NCBI GenBank assembly: GCA_018660405.1
Contig: JABJKL010000202.1
Span: 1-11,203 of the forward strand
Direction of reading: 5' to 3'
Length of the DNA: 11,203 bases
Source: Pseudomonadota bacterium
GTDB lineage: Bacteria > Pseudomonadota > Gammaproteobacteria > Arenicellales > Arenicellaceae
Positions 1 through 5,480 of the stretch are shown in pieces (within the stretch, counting starts at the first letter, position 1; each line of letters starts with the position of its first letter). A program made the position numbers and the translations under genes. A model generated the notes under the pieces. The model did no database searches, was not told the DNA's origin, and saw only the letters and a list, made by a program, of their open reading frames with translations.

Positions 1-368
1 CCAATAGCAAACGACAATACCACCCCAACAATGAGTGCGATGGCTCCTCGAACGCCCGCGCGCTTGATCTCATCCAAATGTACGCCAAAGGCAGTGGCGA
101 CAATTGCGAAGTCACGAAACATTGCGCCGCCCAGAATGCCGACACCGGCAAATATTTCTATATCTGCCAGGCCCTGTTGTCCACCGCTAAACACGCCGCC
201 AAAGTAAGCCAATAGCAGGCCAATGACGATGGCAATTGCCGAACCATGTATTCGTCCCGCAGACAGTCGACCAGAAAGCTGATACGAAAACCAGGTGATC
301 ACACCCACCACAAACATGGCAAAAATCAGCCCGTTCCTTACGAGTACTTCGATTATGAGCTCAATCAT
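1..368 (-). CDS. madM: Malonate transporter subunit MadM (partial)
   Basis: The N-terminal ~122 residues of a hydrophobic protein; the rest lies beyond the left edge. MadM works with MadL as a two-component, cation-coupled malonate importer in the inner membrane, usually alongside malonate decarboxylase genes. Seen here: a start at 366-368 (MIELIIEVLVRNG), then alternating membrane segments, with the stretch GRIHGSAIAIVIGLLLAYFG at about residues 39-58, which I recognise as characteristic of MadM. Further along is a loop with HLDEIKRAGVRGA followed by another hydrophobic segment. The ATG overlaps the madL TGA as ATGA (365-368), so the two are translationally coupled. Family assignment rests on recalled similarity, the hydrophobic pattern and the MadL neighbour. 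Malonate decarboxylase genes would be expected further left, but this cannot be seen. Confidence 0.88.
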   Translation of the reverse strand, partial: MIELIIEVLVRNGLIFAMFVVGVITWFSYQLSGRLSAGRIHGSAIAIVIGLLLAYFGGVFSGGQQGLADIEIFAGVGILGGAMFRDFAIVATAFGVHLDEIKRAGVRGAIALIVGVVLSFAI

Positions 369-772
369 TTTTCTGCTCGATCCTGCCCGGCCGACACATC
401 AGGGTCATCTGCTTTATGACTGTTGAGCTTGTGACCGCTCAGAACAGGTACCAGGGCAAGACTAGCCACTACCGCCAACAACCCTGCCAGCAAAGCGACT
501 GCGCCACCATTAAGCGCTGCAATTACATTTTGTTTTGCCGCCATTGCCACCACAATGGGGATGTACATCGCGCTCCAGAAAGAGATGCCTAACGAGGTAT
601 TGGTATTCTTGATAAAAGATTCAAAGCGATGGCTGATGATAATCAGCAATAACATGGCAATGCCAACCCCACCGACATTGGCCTCAACGCCGATGGCCAC
701 GCCCAACCAATCGCCAAGAAATTTGCCAACGATCAAGCAAGCCGCAAGTGCTGCTACTCCATATACGATCAT
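365..772 (-). CDS. madL: Malonate transporter subunit MadL
   Basis: A 135-residue inner-membrane protein, the small partner of MadM in malonate uptake. The N-terminus (MIVYGVAALAACLIVGKFLG) and the following GVEANVGGVGIAMLLLI stretch (about residues 28-44) are typical of MadL. There are roughly four membrane segments (about residues 2-20, 32-47, 63-80 and 85-112), and the tail is charged and soluble (HKADDPDVSAGQDRAEK). Length fits the family (about 130 residues). A good Shine-Dalgarno (GGAG on the minus strand, 780-783) sits 7 bases before the ATG at 770-772. It is the first gene of a leftward operon with madM, and the two overlap by four bases. No regulator gene is adjacent on the upstream side within the window. 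Confidence 0.92.
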   Translation of the reverse strand: MIVYGVAALAACLIVGKFLGDWLGVAIGVEANVGGVGIAMLLLIIISHRFESFIKNTNTSLGISFWSAMYIPIVVAMAAKQNVIAALNGGAVALLAGLLAVVASLALVPVLSGHKLNSHKADDPDVSAGQDRAEK

Positions 773-1070
773 ATTAGTACTCCAACTGGTTTAGACCAAT
801 TTGCCAGGTCGCCAAACAAGCATCTATCGCATCACACTTGACCACCGTTAATGTGCACCATATATGACTTACAGTGGAGGCATCGGTCGATCCGGTGCCA
901 GTGCTGGCAACGCATCGCGCTGAGCTCGCTGGTTTATTGGTATTTGCCTTTAATTATTATTACCAAGCCTAGTATCCCAGAATACAAAATACCCGGGGCG
1001 GATTATTTCGATAAATACTGCATCGCGAAAGAACCTTACTGCAATTAATACAGAATATTGCAATATCCGC
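773..1070. other. Gene-free intergenic stretch upstream of madL
   Basis: About 300 bases between the madL start and the end of the 126-residue secreted protein. The short open frames here have no recognisable family, no convincing ribosome site and no coding-like composition, so I call no gene. It should contain the madLM promoter, but I see no clear -35/-10 pair. The only structure of note is a 14-base inverted repeat at 896-909 (TGCCAG TG CTGGCA), about 125 bases upstream of madL, which could be an operator or a chance palindrome. Confidence 0.6.
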
Positions 1071-1081
1071 TTACTGAGCGG
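1055..1081 (-). terminator. Possible weak terminator after the 126-residue secreted protein
   Basis: A 5-bp stem (CCGCT 1067-1071 with AGCGG 1077-1081) spans the stop codon of the leftward gene. It is followed by a perfect 12-base palindrome ATATTGCAATAT (1055-1066). There is no run of T after it on the minus strand, so intrinsic termination would be weak. The structure is seen directly; the function is inferred. Confidence 0.25.
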
Positions 1082-1451
1082 CTGCTGTTCTGGCCGCTGC
1101 CAGGTCATAGGTAATATAAAACTCTGTTTGGTAGGCACCCCAGGCACCGCGCTCTATTGCCACGTTAATCCTTCGCAAAAGATCGGGCGGAAAACGCATC
1201 ACGATCACTTGCCCAATACCCATCATTACGTAATGACCGACAATTTCCACACCCTCCGGAGGGAACATTTCGTTAAAACCCGTACGGTCCAGAAGTTCAC
1301 CGCGCTCGTCATTATTCATCGTCTGATCGTGTTTAAGAAATACCGTTAGCAACATTGTGTCGCTGTCTGGCAGAAGCGGCACCTGCTGTGCCATAACACT
1401 GGCGCTGGTTAGCAATAGAAACGTACAAATTAAGCCATGAATAAATTTCAT
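1071..1451 (-). CDS. Small secreted protein of unknown function
   Basis: A 126-residue protein I cannot assign to a named family. It begins with a clear Sec signal peptide: positive start MKFIHG, a hydrophobic core to about residue 18, and likely cleavage after SVMA (residue 21), leaving a mature protein of about 105 residues in the periplasm or outside the cell. The mature part has alternating strand-like and helix-like segments (MLLTVFLKHD, then GFNEMFPP, then VEIVGHYVMMGIGQVIVMRFPP, then a helix and YQTEFYITYDL). This is compatible with a small dimeric alpha/beta-barrel (GYD/muconolactone-isomerase-like) fold, which is only an inference. A good ribosome site (AAGGGTG, minus strand, 1459-1465) sits about 7 bases before the ATG. 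It diverges from the secreted metallo-hydrolase at 1634, so the 182-bp gap probably holds both promoters. Confidence 0.75.
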   Translation of the reverse strand: MKFIHGLICTFLLLTSASVMAQQVPLLPDSDTMLLTVFLKHDQTMNNDERGELLDRTGFNEMFPPEGVEIVGHYVMMGIGQVIVMRFPPDLLRRINVAIERGAWGAYQTEFYITYDLAAARTAAAQ

Positions 1452-1494
1452 CAGATTTCACCCTTGTGATATGTATGTTGTAGGTATCCGAACG

Positions 1495-1523
1495 ATTATA
1501 GAGCCAAGCGACGAGTTGCAGCT
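1495..1523 (-). promoter_or_regulatory. Candidate -10 promoter element for the 126-residue protein
   Basis: The minus strand carries a perfect TATAAT (1495-1500), 43 bases upstream of the start codon of the leftward gene. The hexamer 17 bases further upstream (1518-1523, AGCTGC) is a poor -35, so only the -10 is convincing. Confidence 0.35.
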
Positions 1524-1556
1524 AGTCCTCTTTCAATATTAGGCAACCCTCAATTA

Positions 1557-1585
1557 TTGAACCACTTCACCAATTCGCCCATACT
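1557..1585 (+). promoter_or_regulatory. Candidate sigma70 promoter for the secreted metallo-hydrolase
   Basis: TTGAAC (1557-1562) and CATACT (1580-1585) are spaced by 17 bases, each matching 4 of 6 consensus positions, about 50 bases before the ATG at 1634. It is the best pair I see on this strand in the divergent gap, but a match this loose occurs often by chance. Confidence 0.3.
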
Positions 1586-1633
1586 TATCTGCTCTGCTTT
1601 TACAAAACTTATTAAACGCAGGTAATTACGACC

Positions 1634-2614
1634 ATGAAAAGTTACCGTATATGTGCCGTCGCAGCTAAATTTTCGCTAGCAGCCTTTTTATCGCTAATGA
1701 CCTCACATGCAGCAGCGCAGGAGAACCCTGTAGATTCCGCCGAAACTACAGAGCACATAAATGCCGCGCGCGACATAGCGGGCAGCCAATGGGAAGCCGC
1801 ATTTAATTTCGTATGTACAGAAGCCCCGGAAATCGGGGGTCGTGACCAAAGCCCGATTGTTGAACCAACCAAAATCTTCGATAATTTGTCTGTGCTTGGC
1901 CGCAGCGGAACCGTTGTTTACGCATTAGACACCTCTGAGGGCATCATTCTTATCGATTCGGGTTATCCAGGGCAGGAAGAGTCTGTTCTGCTAGCGGGTC
2001 TGGAAAGTCTGGGCTTCAATCCACAAGACATTAAAATCGTGATCGTCGCGCATGGACACGCCGATCATTATGGCGGCGCGCGATACCTGCAAGAACAGTA
2101 TGGTGCACGTATTGTGCTGGCGGAAGCCGATTGGCAAATGATCGAGGCAGCTGCATCAGAAGATGGAACACCGCCTATCCCCGCAAGAGATGTAGTAGCA
2201 ACCGAAGGCGTACCCATCACTCTGGGCGATACGCAAGTATTACCCACTCTGGTCCCCGGCCATACGCCGGGCTCACTTGGGCTGGTTTTTCAAGTTCAAG
2301 ATGGTGACGCAGAACATACCGCCGCCCTGTTCGGTGGAACGATTTTGCTCACCGGCAGAATTTCAAGCGAAGGTTTGCATCAGTACGTCGACTCACTGGC
2401 GCATTTTTCGGAAATGGCCAGCGATATGGGCGTTGAAGTGGAAATTAGTAATCATCCTATTTTTAATAATTTCCCCGCTCAGCTAGCTGCACTCAAAACA
2501 AAAGCGGACGACAGCGCCCACCCCTTTGTTATCGGAGAGCAGGCCTACCAGAGTTTTCTTGGCGTTATATCTGAGTGCACAAAAGTTAAACTGGCACGGC
2601 GCGGCGATCTATAA
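1634..2614 (+). CDS. Secreted MBL-fold metallo-hydrolase, subclass-B3-like
   Basis: A 326-residue metallo-beta-lactamase-fold hydrolase exported to the periplasm. The signal peptide covers residues 1-28 (cleavage after SHAAA, before QENP). The MBL domain follows: the strand EGIILIDSGY (about 102-111), the zinc motif HGHADH (H140, H142, D144, H145), the third ligand H210 in PGHTPGS, and the last ligand H274 in SNHPIF. Spacing of the ligands and the FDNLSVLG segment before the domain resemble subclass B3 enzymes, so all six expected ligands are present. B3-like folds include true carbapenemases, but also lactonases and esterases, so antibiotic hydrolysis is only a possibility. The ribosome site is weak (AGG, 13 bases before the ATG). 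It diverges from the small secreted gene on the left and converges on the SixA-like gene, with the palindromic element at 2615-2754 between them, starting right after the TAA. Confidence 0.85.
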   Translation: MKSYRICAVAAKFSLAAFLSLMTSHAAAQENPVDSAETTEHINAARDIAGSQWEAAFNFVCTEAPEIGGRDQSPIVEPTKIFDNLSVLGRSGTVVYALDTSEGIILIDSGYPGQEESVLLAGLESLGFNPQDIKIVIVAHGHADHYGGARYLQEQYGARIVLAEADWQMIEAAASEDGTPPIPARDVVATEGVPITLGDTQVLPTLVPGHTPGSLGLVFQVQDGDAEHTAALFGGTILLTGRISSEGLHQYVDSLAHFSEMASDMGVEVEISNHPIFNNFPAQLAALKTKADDSAHPFVIGEQAYQSFLGVISECTKVKLARRGDL

Positions 2615-2754
2615 GAGACTGTTGCACGAGCAGGGATTTTGTTCTCTGGCAAGGCAAAATCGTACGCAATGAGGGAGTTTATATTGCATAAATGACCGAT
2701 TGAGTACGTTTTTAACGCCGCCAGAGGACAAAAGAACAATCGTGCAACGGTATC
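2615..2754. mobile_element. MITE-like palindromic element between convergent genes
   Basis: A ~140-base segment whose two halves are imperfect inverted copies, all centred at about 2684.5-2685. The terminal repeats are 15 bases with two mismatches (2615-2629 GAGACTGTTGCACGA; 2740-2754 reads GATACCGTTGCACGA on the minus strand). Inside are a 14-base pair of arms with one G-U wobble (2637-2650 with 2720-2733), a 10-base pair with one mismatch (2661-2670 with 2699-2708) and a small central stem (2678-2682 with 2688-2692). No protein is encoded. The size, structure and GAGAC-type ends fit a miniature inverted-repeat element, perhaps mobilised by an IS5-type transposase (inference). I do not see a clear target duplication. 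It begins directly after the hydrolase TAA, and its right end supplies two bases of the SixA-like TGA. It could also act as a bidirectional terminator. Confidence 0.65.
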
Positions 2755-3250
2755 AGAACTGGTCGACGAAGGCAGTTGTCCGCTTTATTTCGCTGCTATT
2801 CGGGCTTTCCTGCCAAAGCAAGCGACCCGCACCCCGAGCCAGTGACTCGGTCTCAATAGCCGTCAGGCTACTGTTCGACATCAAGATATCTTCATTGGTC
2901 AAATACATCAGAAAATTACACAGGCTCGACTCGTGACTGACCAGCATAATATCGTCACCGGCTAAATCGAGGTCTTCCAGCGTGGCGATAATCTCTTCAC
3001 CCCGCGTGAGCTTGGTCAAACTGTCGTTGACGGTCACGTCGCCCTGATAAGCGATCACCTCACCGGCGATGATTGCCGTTTGTTGAATCCGGCCCATTGG
3101 CCCACTGTGGATTTGAGTAACATTAACCATTTCAGGTATCTGACGACCTACCACCTCTTTGAGAACTGCAATGCCATCGTCAGTTAGCCGTCGATCCAGG
3201 TCGTCATCAGCCCTTGCCGTCATACCGTGCCTGAGTAAAAATATTTTCAT
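2753..3250 (-). CDS. SixA-type phosphohistidine phosphatase (histidine phosphatase family)
   Basis: A 165-residue cytoplasmic protein of the histidine phosphatase (phosphoglycerate-mutase-like) superfamily, at the length of SixA, which removes phosphate from histidine in phosphorelay or PTS proteins. Visible motifs are the catalytic RHG at residues 7-9 (H8 would carry the phosphate), the DDDLDRRLTDDG segment (15-26), SGPMGRIQQTA with R54, and LVSHESS with the second active-site His at 106. The C-terminal part (about 120-165) follows the SixA pattern of a short helix and strand. A ribosome site (AAAGG, minus strand) lies just before the ATG at 3248-3250. It is transcribed alone, convergent with the secreted hydrolase. 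Its stop codon overlaps the end of the palindromic element, so its last residues may have been altered by that insertion. The target protein cannot be deduced from context. Confidence 0.85.
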   Translation of the reverse strand: MKIFLLRHGMTARADDDLDRRLTDDGIAVLKEVVGRQIPEMVNVTQIHSGPMGRIQQTAIIAGEVIAYQGDVTVNDSLTKLTRGEEIIATLEDLDLAGDDIMLVSHESSLCNFLMYLTNEDILMSNSSLTAIETESLARGAGRLLWQESPNSSEIKRTTAFVDQF

Positions 3251-3424
3251 CCTGCCTTTACCAATGCGTTCAACTTCTCTTGTTTCATCTTACACTCGAA
3301 TAGCTCCTTAATACCGTGTATGTTAACCGTAGTAGCCCAAAATCGTAACGCTAATAAAAACGTGAACCTCAAAGCATCCTCCATACCATGCAGCAATCTC
3401 ACATAATTATGGAAGCATTAATTT

Positions 3425-4348
3425 ATGTCTGATCATGATTTAGACCCTTGTACTATTTGCATCGAAAATCAGGCGCAAGCAGTTCCATCTACATCTGGTT
3501 TTGATGGGATTCATCAAATTTGTACCCGCTGTGGGGAATTCAAAATATCAGGTACCGCTCTATCCATGGTCGGCGGAGCATTGGGCAAAGATACGCGCGC
3601 CAAACTGTCTGGGTGGACATTAGCTCAGAACCGTGCAGGTGAAACTCCCATTATAACTGCTGCAAATATAGAAAATATAATTTCGTTACCGTTACCATCT
3701 GTAACTGAACGCGCACTTGGAATACTGCAGGAAGCAGAACGCGGGTTAGAGCAATTAGGTGATACATTTAATTCAAATGATCCTCGTTTTTTAGCGGCAT
3801 CGTATTCATCAAATAGCAACGATGTGAATTATCTGTTGCGTATGTTGTCTACGCAAGAGTTCGCTAAGCCGATCGCTATGGGAGGGATGTGTGAAATTCT
3901 TCCACTTGGTTTTATCCAGTTGGATGGGCTTAGGAGACAAACATCTGAATCATCGCAAGGGTTTGTCGCCATGTGGTTTAATGAGTCTATGGATAAAGTG
4001 TATTCAGACGGATTCCAAGATGGAATTTTACGGGCTGGGTATAGCTCTGTTCGTATGGATAGAATTGAGCATGTTAATAAAATAGATGACGAAATTATTC
4101 AACAGTTAAAGGCCTCCAAATTTGTGGTTGCTGATTTCACGAGCCATCGTGGAGGAGTATATTTTGAGGCCGGATTTGCGCTGGGGTTTGATATCCCCGT
4201 GTTTTGGACTTGTCGTAAAGATCACATGAATGATCTCCATTTTGATATAAGGCAATTCAACTGTATTGACTGGGAAACACCCGAAGAGTTGTCTAGTCGC
4301 CTATCAACCCGCCTTGAGGCAGTGTTAGGGCTAGGACCAAATAGATAA
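3425..4348 (+). CDS. Zinc-ribbon protein with nucleoside 2-deoxyribosyltransferase/TIR-like domain
   Basis: A 307-residue protein with two recognisable parts. The N-terminus has a zinc ribbon: C9-x2-C12 and C33-x2-C36 (CTRCGEFKISG). A helical middle (about 55-170) is of unknown function. The C-terminal ~130 residues look like the nucleoside 2-deoxyribosyltransferase/TIR-like alpha/beta fold: strand GFVAMWF (179-185), then KIDDEIIQQL, strand KFVVADF (232-238), then RGGVYFEAGFALG (242-254). There D237 and E248 would match the acidic active-site residues, followed by strand IPVFWTCR. Such domains cleave N-glycosidic bonds of nucleosides or NAD-type molecules, and several act as effectors in phage defence. 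A ribosome site (GGAAG, 3411-3415) precedes the ATG by 9 bases. The gene is monocistronic and AT-richer than its neighbours. It lies in a patch with hicAB and a gene relic, which suggests acquisition by transfer. The domain call is fairly sure; a defence role is inference. Confidence 0.72.
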   Translation: MSDHDLDPCTICIENQAQAVPSTSGFDGIHQICTRCGEFKISGTALSMVGGALGKDTRAKLSGWTLAQNRAGETPIITAANIENIISLPLPSVTERALGILQEAERGLEQLGDTFNSNDPRFLAASYSSNSNDVNYLLRMLSTQEFAKPIAMGGMCEILPLGFIQLDGLRRQTSESSQGFVAMWFNESMDKVYSDGFQDGILRAGYSSVRMDRIEHVNKIDDEIIQQLKASKFVVADFTSHRGGVYFEAGFALGFDIPVFWTCRKDHMNDLHFDIRQFNCIDWETPEELSSRLSTRLEAVLGLGPNR

Positions 4349-4364
4349 AATCTTGCATTACCGT

Positions 4365-4413
4365 TATTCCGAAATTATGGTATTTCACCAGCTTATCACC
4401 ACCGCCGAAGCAA
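4365..4413 (-). pseudogene. Relic of the 3' end of a DUF1080 gene
   Basis: On the minus strand 4365-4403 reads GGDKLVKYHNFGI. This aligns in frame with the last residues of the intact DUF1080 protein at 5481-6062 (GGDNMLVKFRNLEI; nucleotides 5493-5534). About 31 of 39 aligned bases match, with a single one-codon gap. Similarity ends near 4413 on the upstream side and at 4365 on the downstream side, so only a tail fragment survives, without stop, start or ribosome site. The frame stays open for 64 codons, but the rest resembles nothing and overlaps the previous gene, so I treat it as decayed. It has the same orientation as the intact gene, and hicAB lies between the two copies. Confidence 0.5.
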
Positions 4414-4793
4414 ACCAGTAAGGTCAGACTCACTTCTGTCCCAATTATTCTTAATGACATGGGTTTGGTGAATACCAGAATGACCATCGCCAGCAGGGAG
4501 CTGGCGTTGAGCCTCCATGGATGGATTCACGGCGTGTCATTATGGTATTTGGCAAAAGCATGTCTCGAACTAACGGTTAGGCGGCAAAAGTGTTTGCACG
4601 TAATGGTTTCAAGTTAAACACCCATCGTTAACTGGGCCAGCAGTGAGCCAGACTCCGTTAAAATCGAAGATTAGCGCAAATCAATAGGATCGCAGTAGAA
4701 TAAAAGCTCGACTAGCGGCGATTCGCCAAAAACCATTCCGAAAAAGAAGATCAGTGACAAATACCAATGATTTAGAATTGTCACCTACCCCCT
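4414..4793. other. Gene-free stretch with repeat-like relics
   Basis: About 380 bases with no credible gene on either strand. Just beyond the DUF1080 relic, 4417-4447 reads on the minus strand as GGGACAGAAGTGAGTCTGACC plus flanks, which from memory resembles ends seen next to REP-associated (Y1-type) transposase copies. Next comes a perfect 7-bp hairpin (4488-4506), and then a segment around 4507-4540 (GCCTCCATGGATGG) that looks like a dispersed non-coding repeat. After about 4560 I see nothing. Together this suggests decayed mobile DNA, but no transposase remains. Confidence 0.4.
4488..4506. repeat. Perfect 7-bp inverted repeat (hairpin)
   Basis: CGCCAGC (4488-4494) and GCTGGCG (4500-4506) are separated by AGGGA, giving a stable GC-rich stem-loop. 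No T-tract follows on either strand, so it is not a typical terminator. Its compact, GC-rich form resembles REP-type palindromes found near Y1-transposase elements, which fits the neighbouring relic but is unproven. Confidence 0.45.
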
Positions 4794-4822
4794 TTGTGGG
4801 AATAACTACTTCTTACTATGAT
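4794..4822 (+). promoter_or_regulatory. Candidate sigma70 promoter of hicAB
   Basis: TTGTGG (4794-4799) and TATGAT (4817-4822) are separated by 17 bases, with the -10 about 24 bases before the hicA start. The -10 overlaps the palindrome at 4818-4827, as expected for a repressor-controlled toxin-antitoxin promoter. Confidence 0.5.
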
Positions 4823-4847
4823 ATCATTAGTGATACTATGCCATAGT
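4815..4847 (+). promoter_or_regulatory. Nested palindromes, probable HicB operator
   Basis: Two adjacent palindromes share the half-site ACTATG. The first is ATGATATCAT (4818-4827), set inside a near-palindrome ACTATGATATCATTAGT (4815-4831). The second is ACTATG-C-CATAGT (4835-4847), which reaches into the hicA GTG codon. TACTATG recurs directly at 4814-4820 and 4834-4840. Position over the -10 and start of hicA fits autoregulation by the HicB antitoxin or HicAB complex, which is how this family is usually controlled. Confidence 0.5.
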
Positions 4848-5103
4848 GACAAAGGTTCGCGAAATACTCAAACTGATGAAACAGAATCCCAAAGGGATTC
4901 GATTTACGGATCTATGCAAGGTTTGCGATCACTACTTTGGGGATCCCAGACAGAAGGGCTCGAGTCACCGCGTTTATAAAACACCCTGGCAAGGTGATCC
5001 GAGAGTTAACATTCAAAATACAAAGGGTAAATCCAAAGCCTATCAGGTCAAACAGGTCCTGAATGCTGTTAAGAGGTTAGAATATGAAAAGCCTGAAAAA
5101 TGA
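4846..5103 (+). CDS. hicA: HicA toxin (mRNA interferase)
   Basis: An 85-residue HicA-family toxin. HicA proteins are small double-stranded-RNA-binding-fold RNases that cut mRNA and arrest translation unless bound by HicB. Visible are the basic N-terminal helix (MTKVREILKLMKQNPKGIRF), the catalytic-His segment KGSSHRVYKTPW (H near residue 45), and the strand RVNIQNTKGKSKAYQVKQVLNAV typical of the C-terminal half. The start is GTG at 4846-4848: an in-frame TGA at 4831 and the lack of any ATG before codon 11 leave no longer alternative. No good ribosome site precedes it, so HicA output may be deliberately low. Its last 20 bases overlap hicB, whose own ribosome site (AAGAGG, 5071-5076) lies inside hicA. 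The toxin-first order is usual for this family. Confidence 0.85.
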   Translation: MTKVREILKLMKQNPKGIRFTDLCKVCDHYFGDPRQKGSSHRVYKTPWQGDPRVNIQNTKGKSKAYQVKQVLNAVKRLEYEKPEK

Positions 5104-5416
5104 TCACTATACATACCGGGTAACATGGTCCGAAGACGATAAGGAATACGTCGGTCTCTGTGCTGAATTTCCAGGTCTTAGCTGGCTTGCATCCACCCAG
5201 CAGGCCGCTCTAAAAGGAATCAGCTCTCTCGTCGCCGATGTTGTAGCTGACATGAAAAAGTCTCGGGAGCCCATTCCAAAGCCTATCGCTGGCAAGCAAT
5301 TCAGCGGTAAATTTCTGGTTCGGATTCCACCAGATATCCACCGCCACCTTGCTGTCGAAGCCGCTGAAGCAGGAATTAGCCTCAATCGTCTGGCAAGTGC
5401 AAAACTTTCACATTAG
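5084..5416 (+). CDS. hicB: HicB antitoxin
   Basis: A 110-residue antitoxin that neutralises HicA and represses the operon. The N-terminal half is the HicB fold, a degraded RNase-H-like domain: YRVTWSEDDKEYVGLCAEFPGLSWLA followed by a helix (about residues 9-60). The C-terminal half, after a linker with PIPKPIAGK, is a ribbon-helix-helix type DNA-binding segment: GKFLVRIPPDIHRHLAVEAA then EAGISLNRLASAKL (about 74-108). The strand residues FLVRIPP match the DNA-reading strand of such domains. The start at 5084 has a ribosome site 7 bases upstream (AAGAGG) and overlaps hicA by 20 bases. The likely binding sites are the palindromes at 4815-4847. The gene ends 64 bases before the convergent DUF1080 gene. 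Confidence 0.87.
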   Translation: MKSLKNDHYTYRVTWSEDDKEYVGLCAEFPGLSWLASTQQAALKGISSLVADVVADMKKSREPIPKPIAGKQFSGKFLVRIPPDIHRHLAVEAAEAGISLNRLASAKLSH

Positions 5417-5480
5417 GAAAACGCGTTAACAAAACATCTTCCTATACAAATAGTGGTTAGCCCCGTAACAGCGCCAAATC

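Noticed and set aside
851..1147. Short open frames on both strands between madL and the secreted protein
   Set aside because: No family, no ribosome site and no coding-like composition; one of them overlaps the clear 126-residue gene.
4293..4487. 64-codon open frame on the minus strand downstream of the zinc-ribbon gene
   Set aside because: It overlaps the end of the plus-strand gene and has no ribosome site. Only its middle resembles a protein (the DUF1080 tail), so it was kept as a relic, not a gene.
4578..4620. GTTAGGC and GTTAAAC resembling integron attC core sites upstream of hicAB
   Set aside because: No partner RYYYAAC site with the expected palindromic arms and spacing was found, and no integrase is present. 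Seven-base degenerate matches are expected by chance.
3251..5480. Classical genomic island with integrase and att sites
   Set aside because: No integrase or transposase gene, no tRNA, and no exact direct repeat at the borders; only the diverged DUF1080 tail repeat supports a transfer event.
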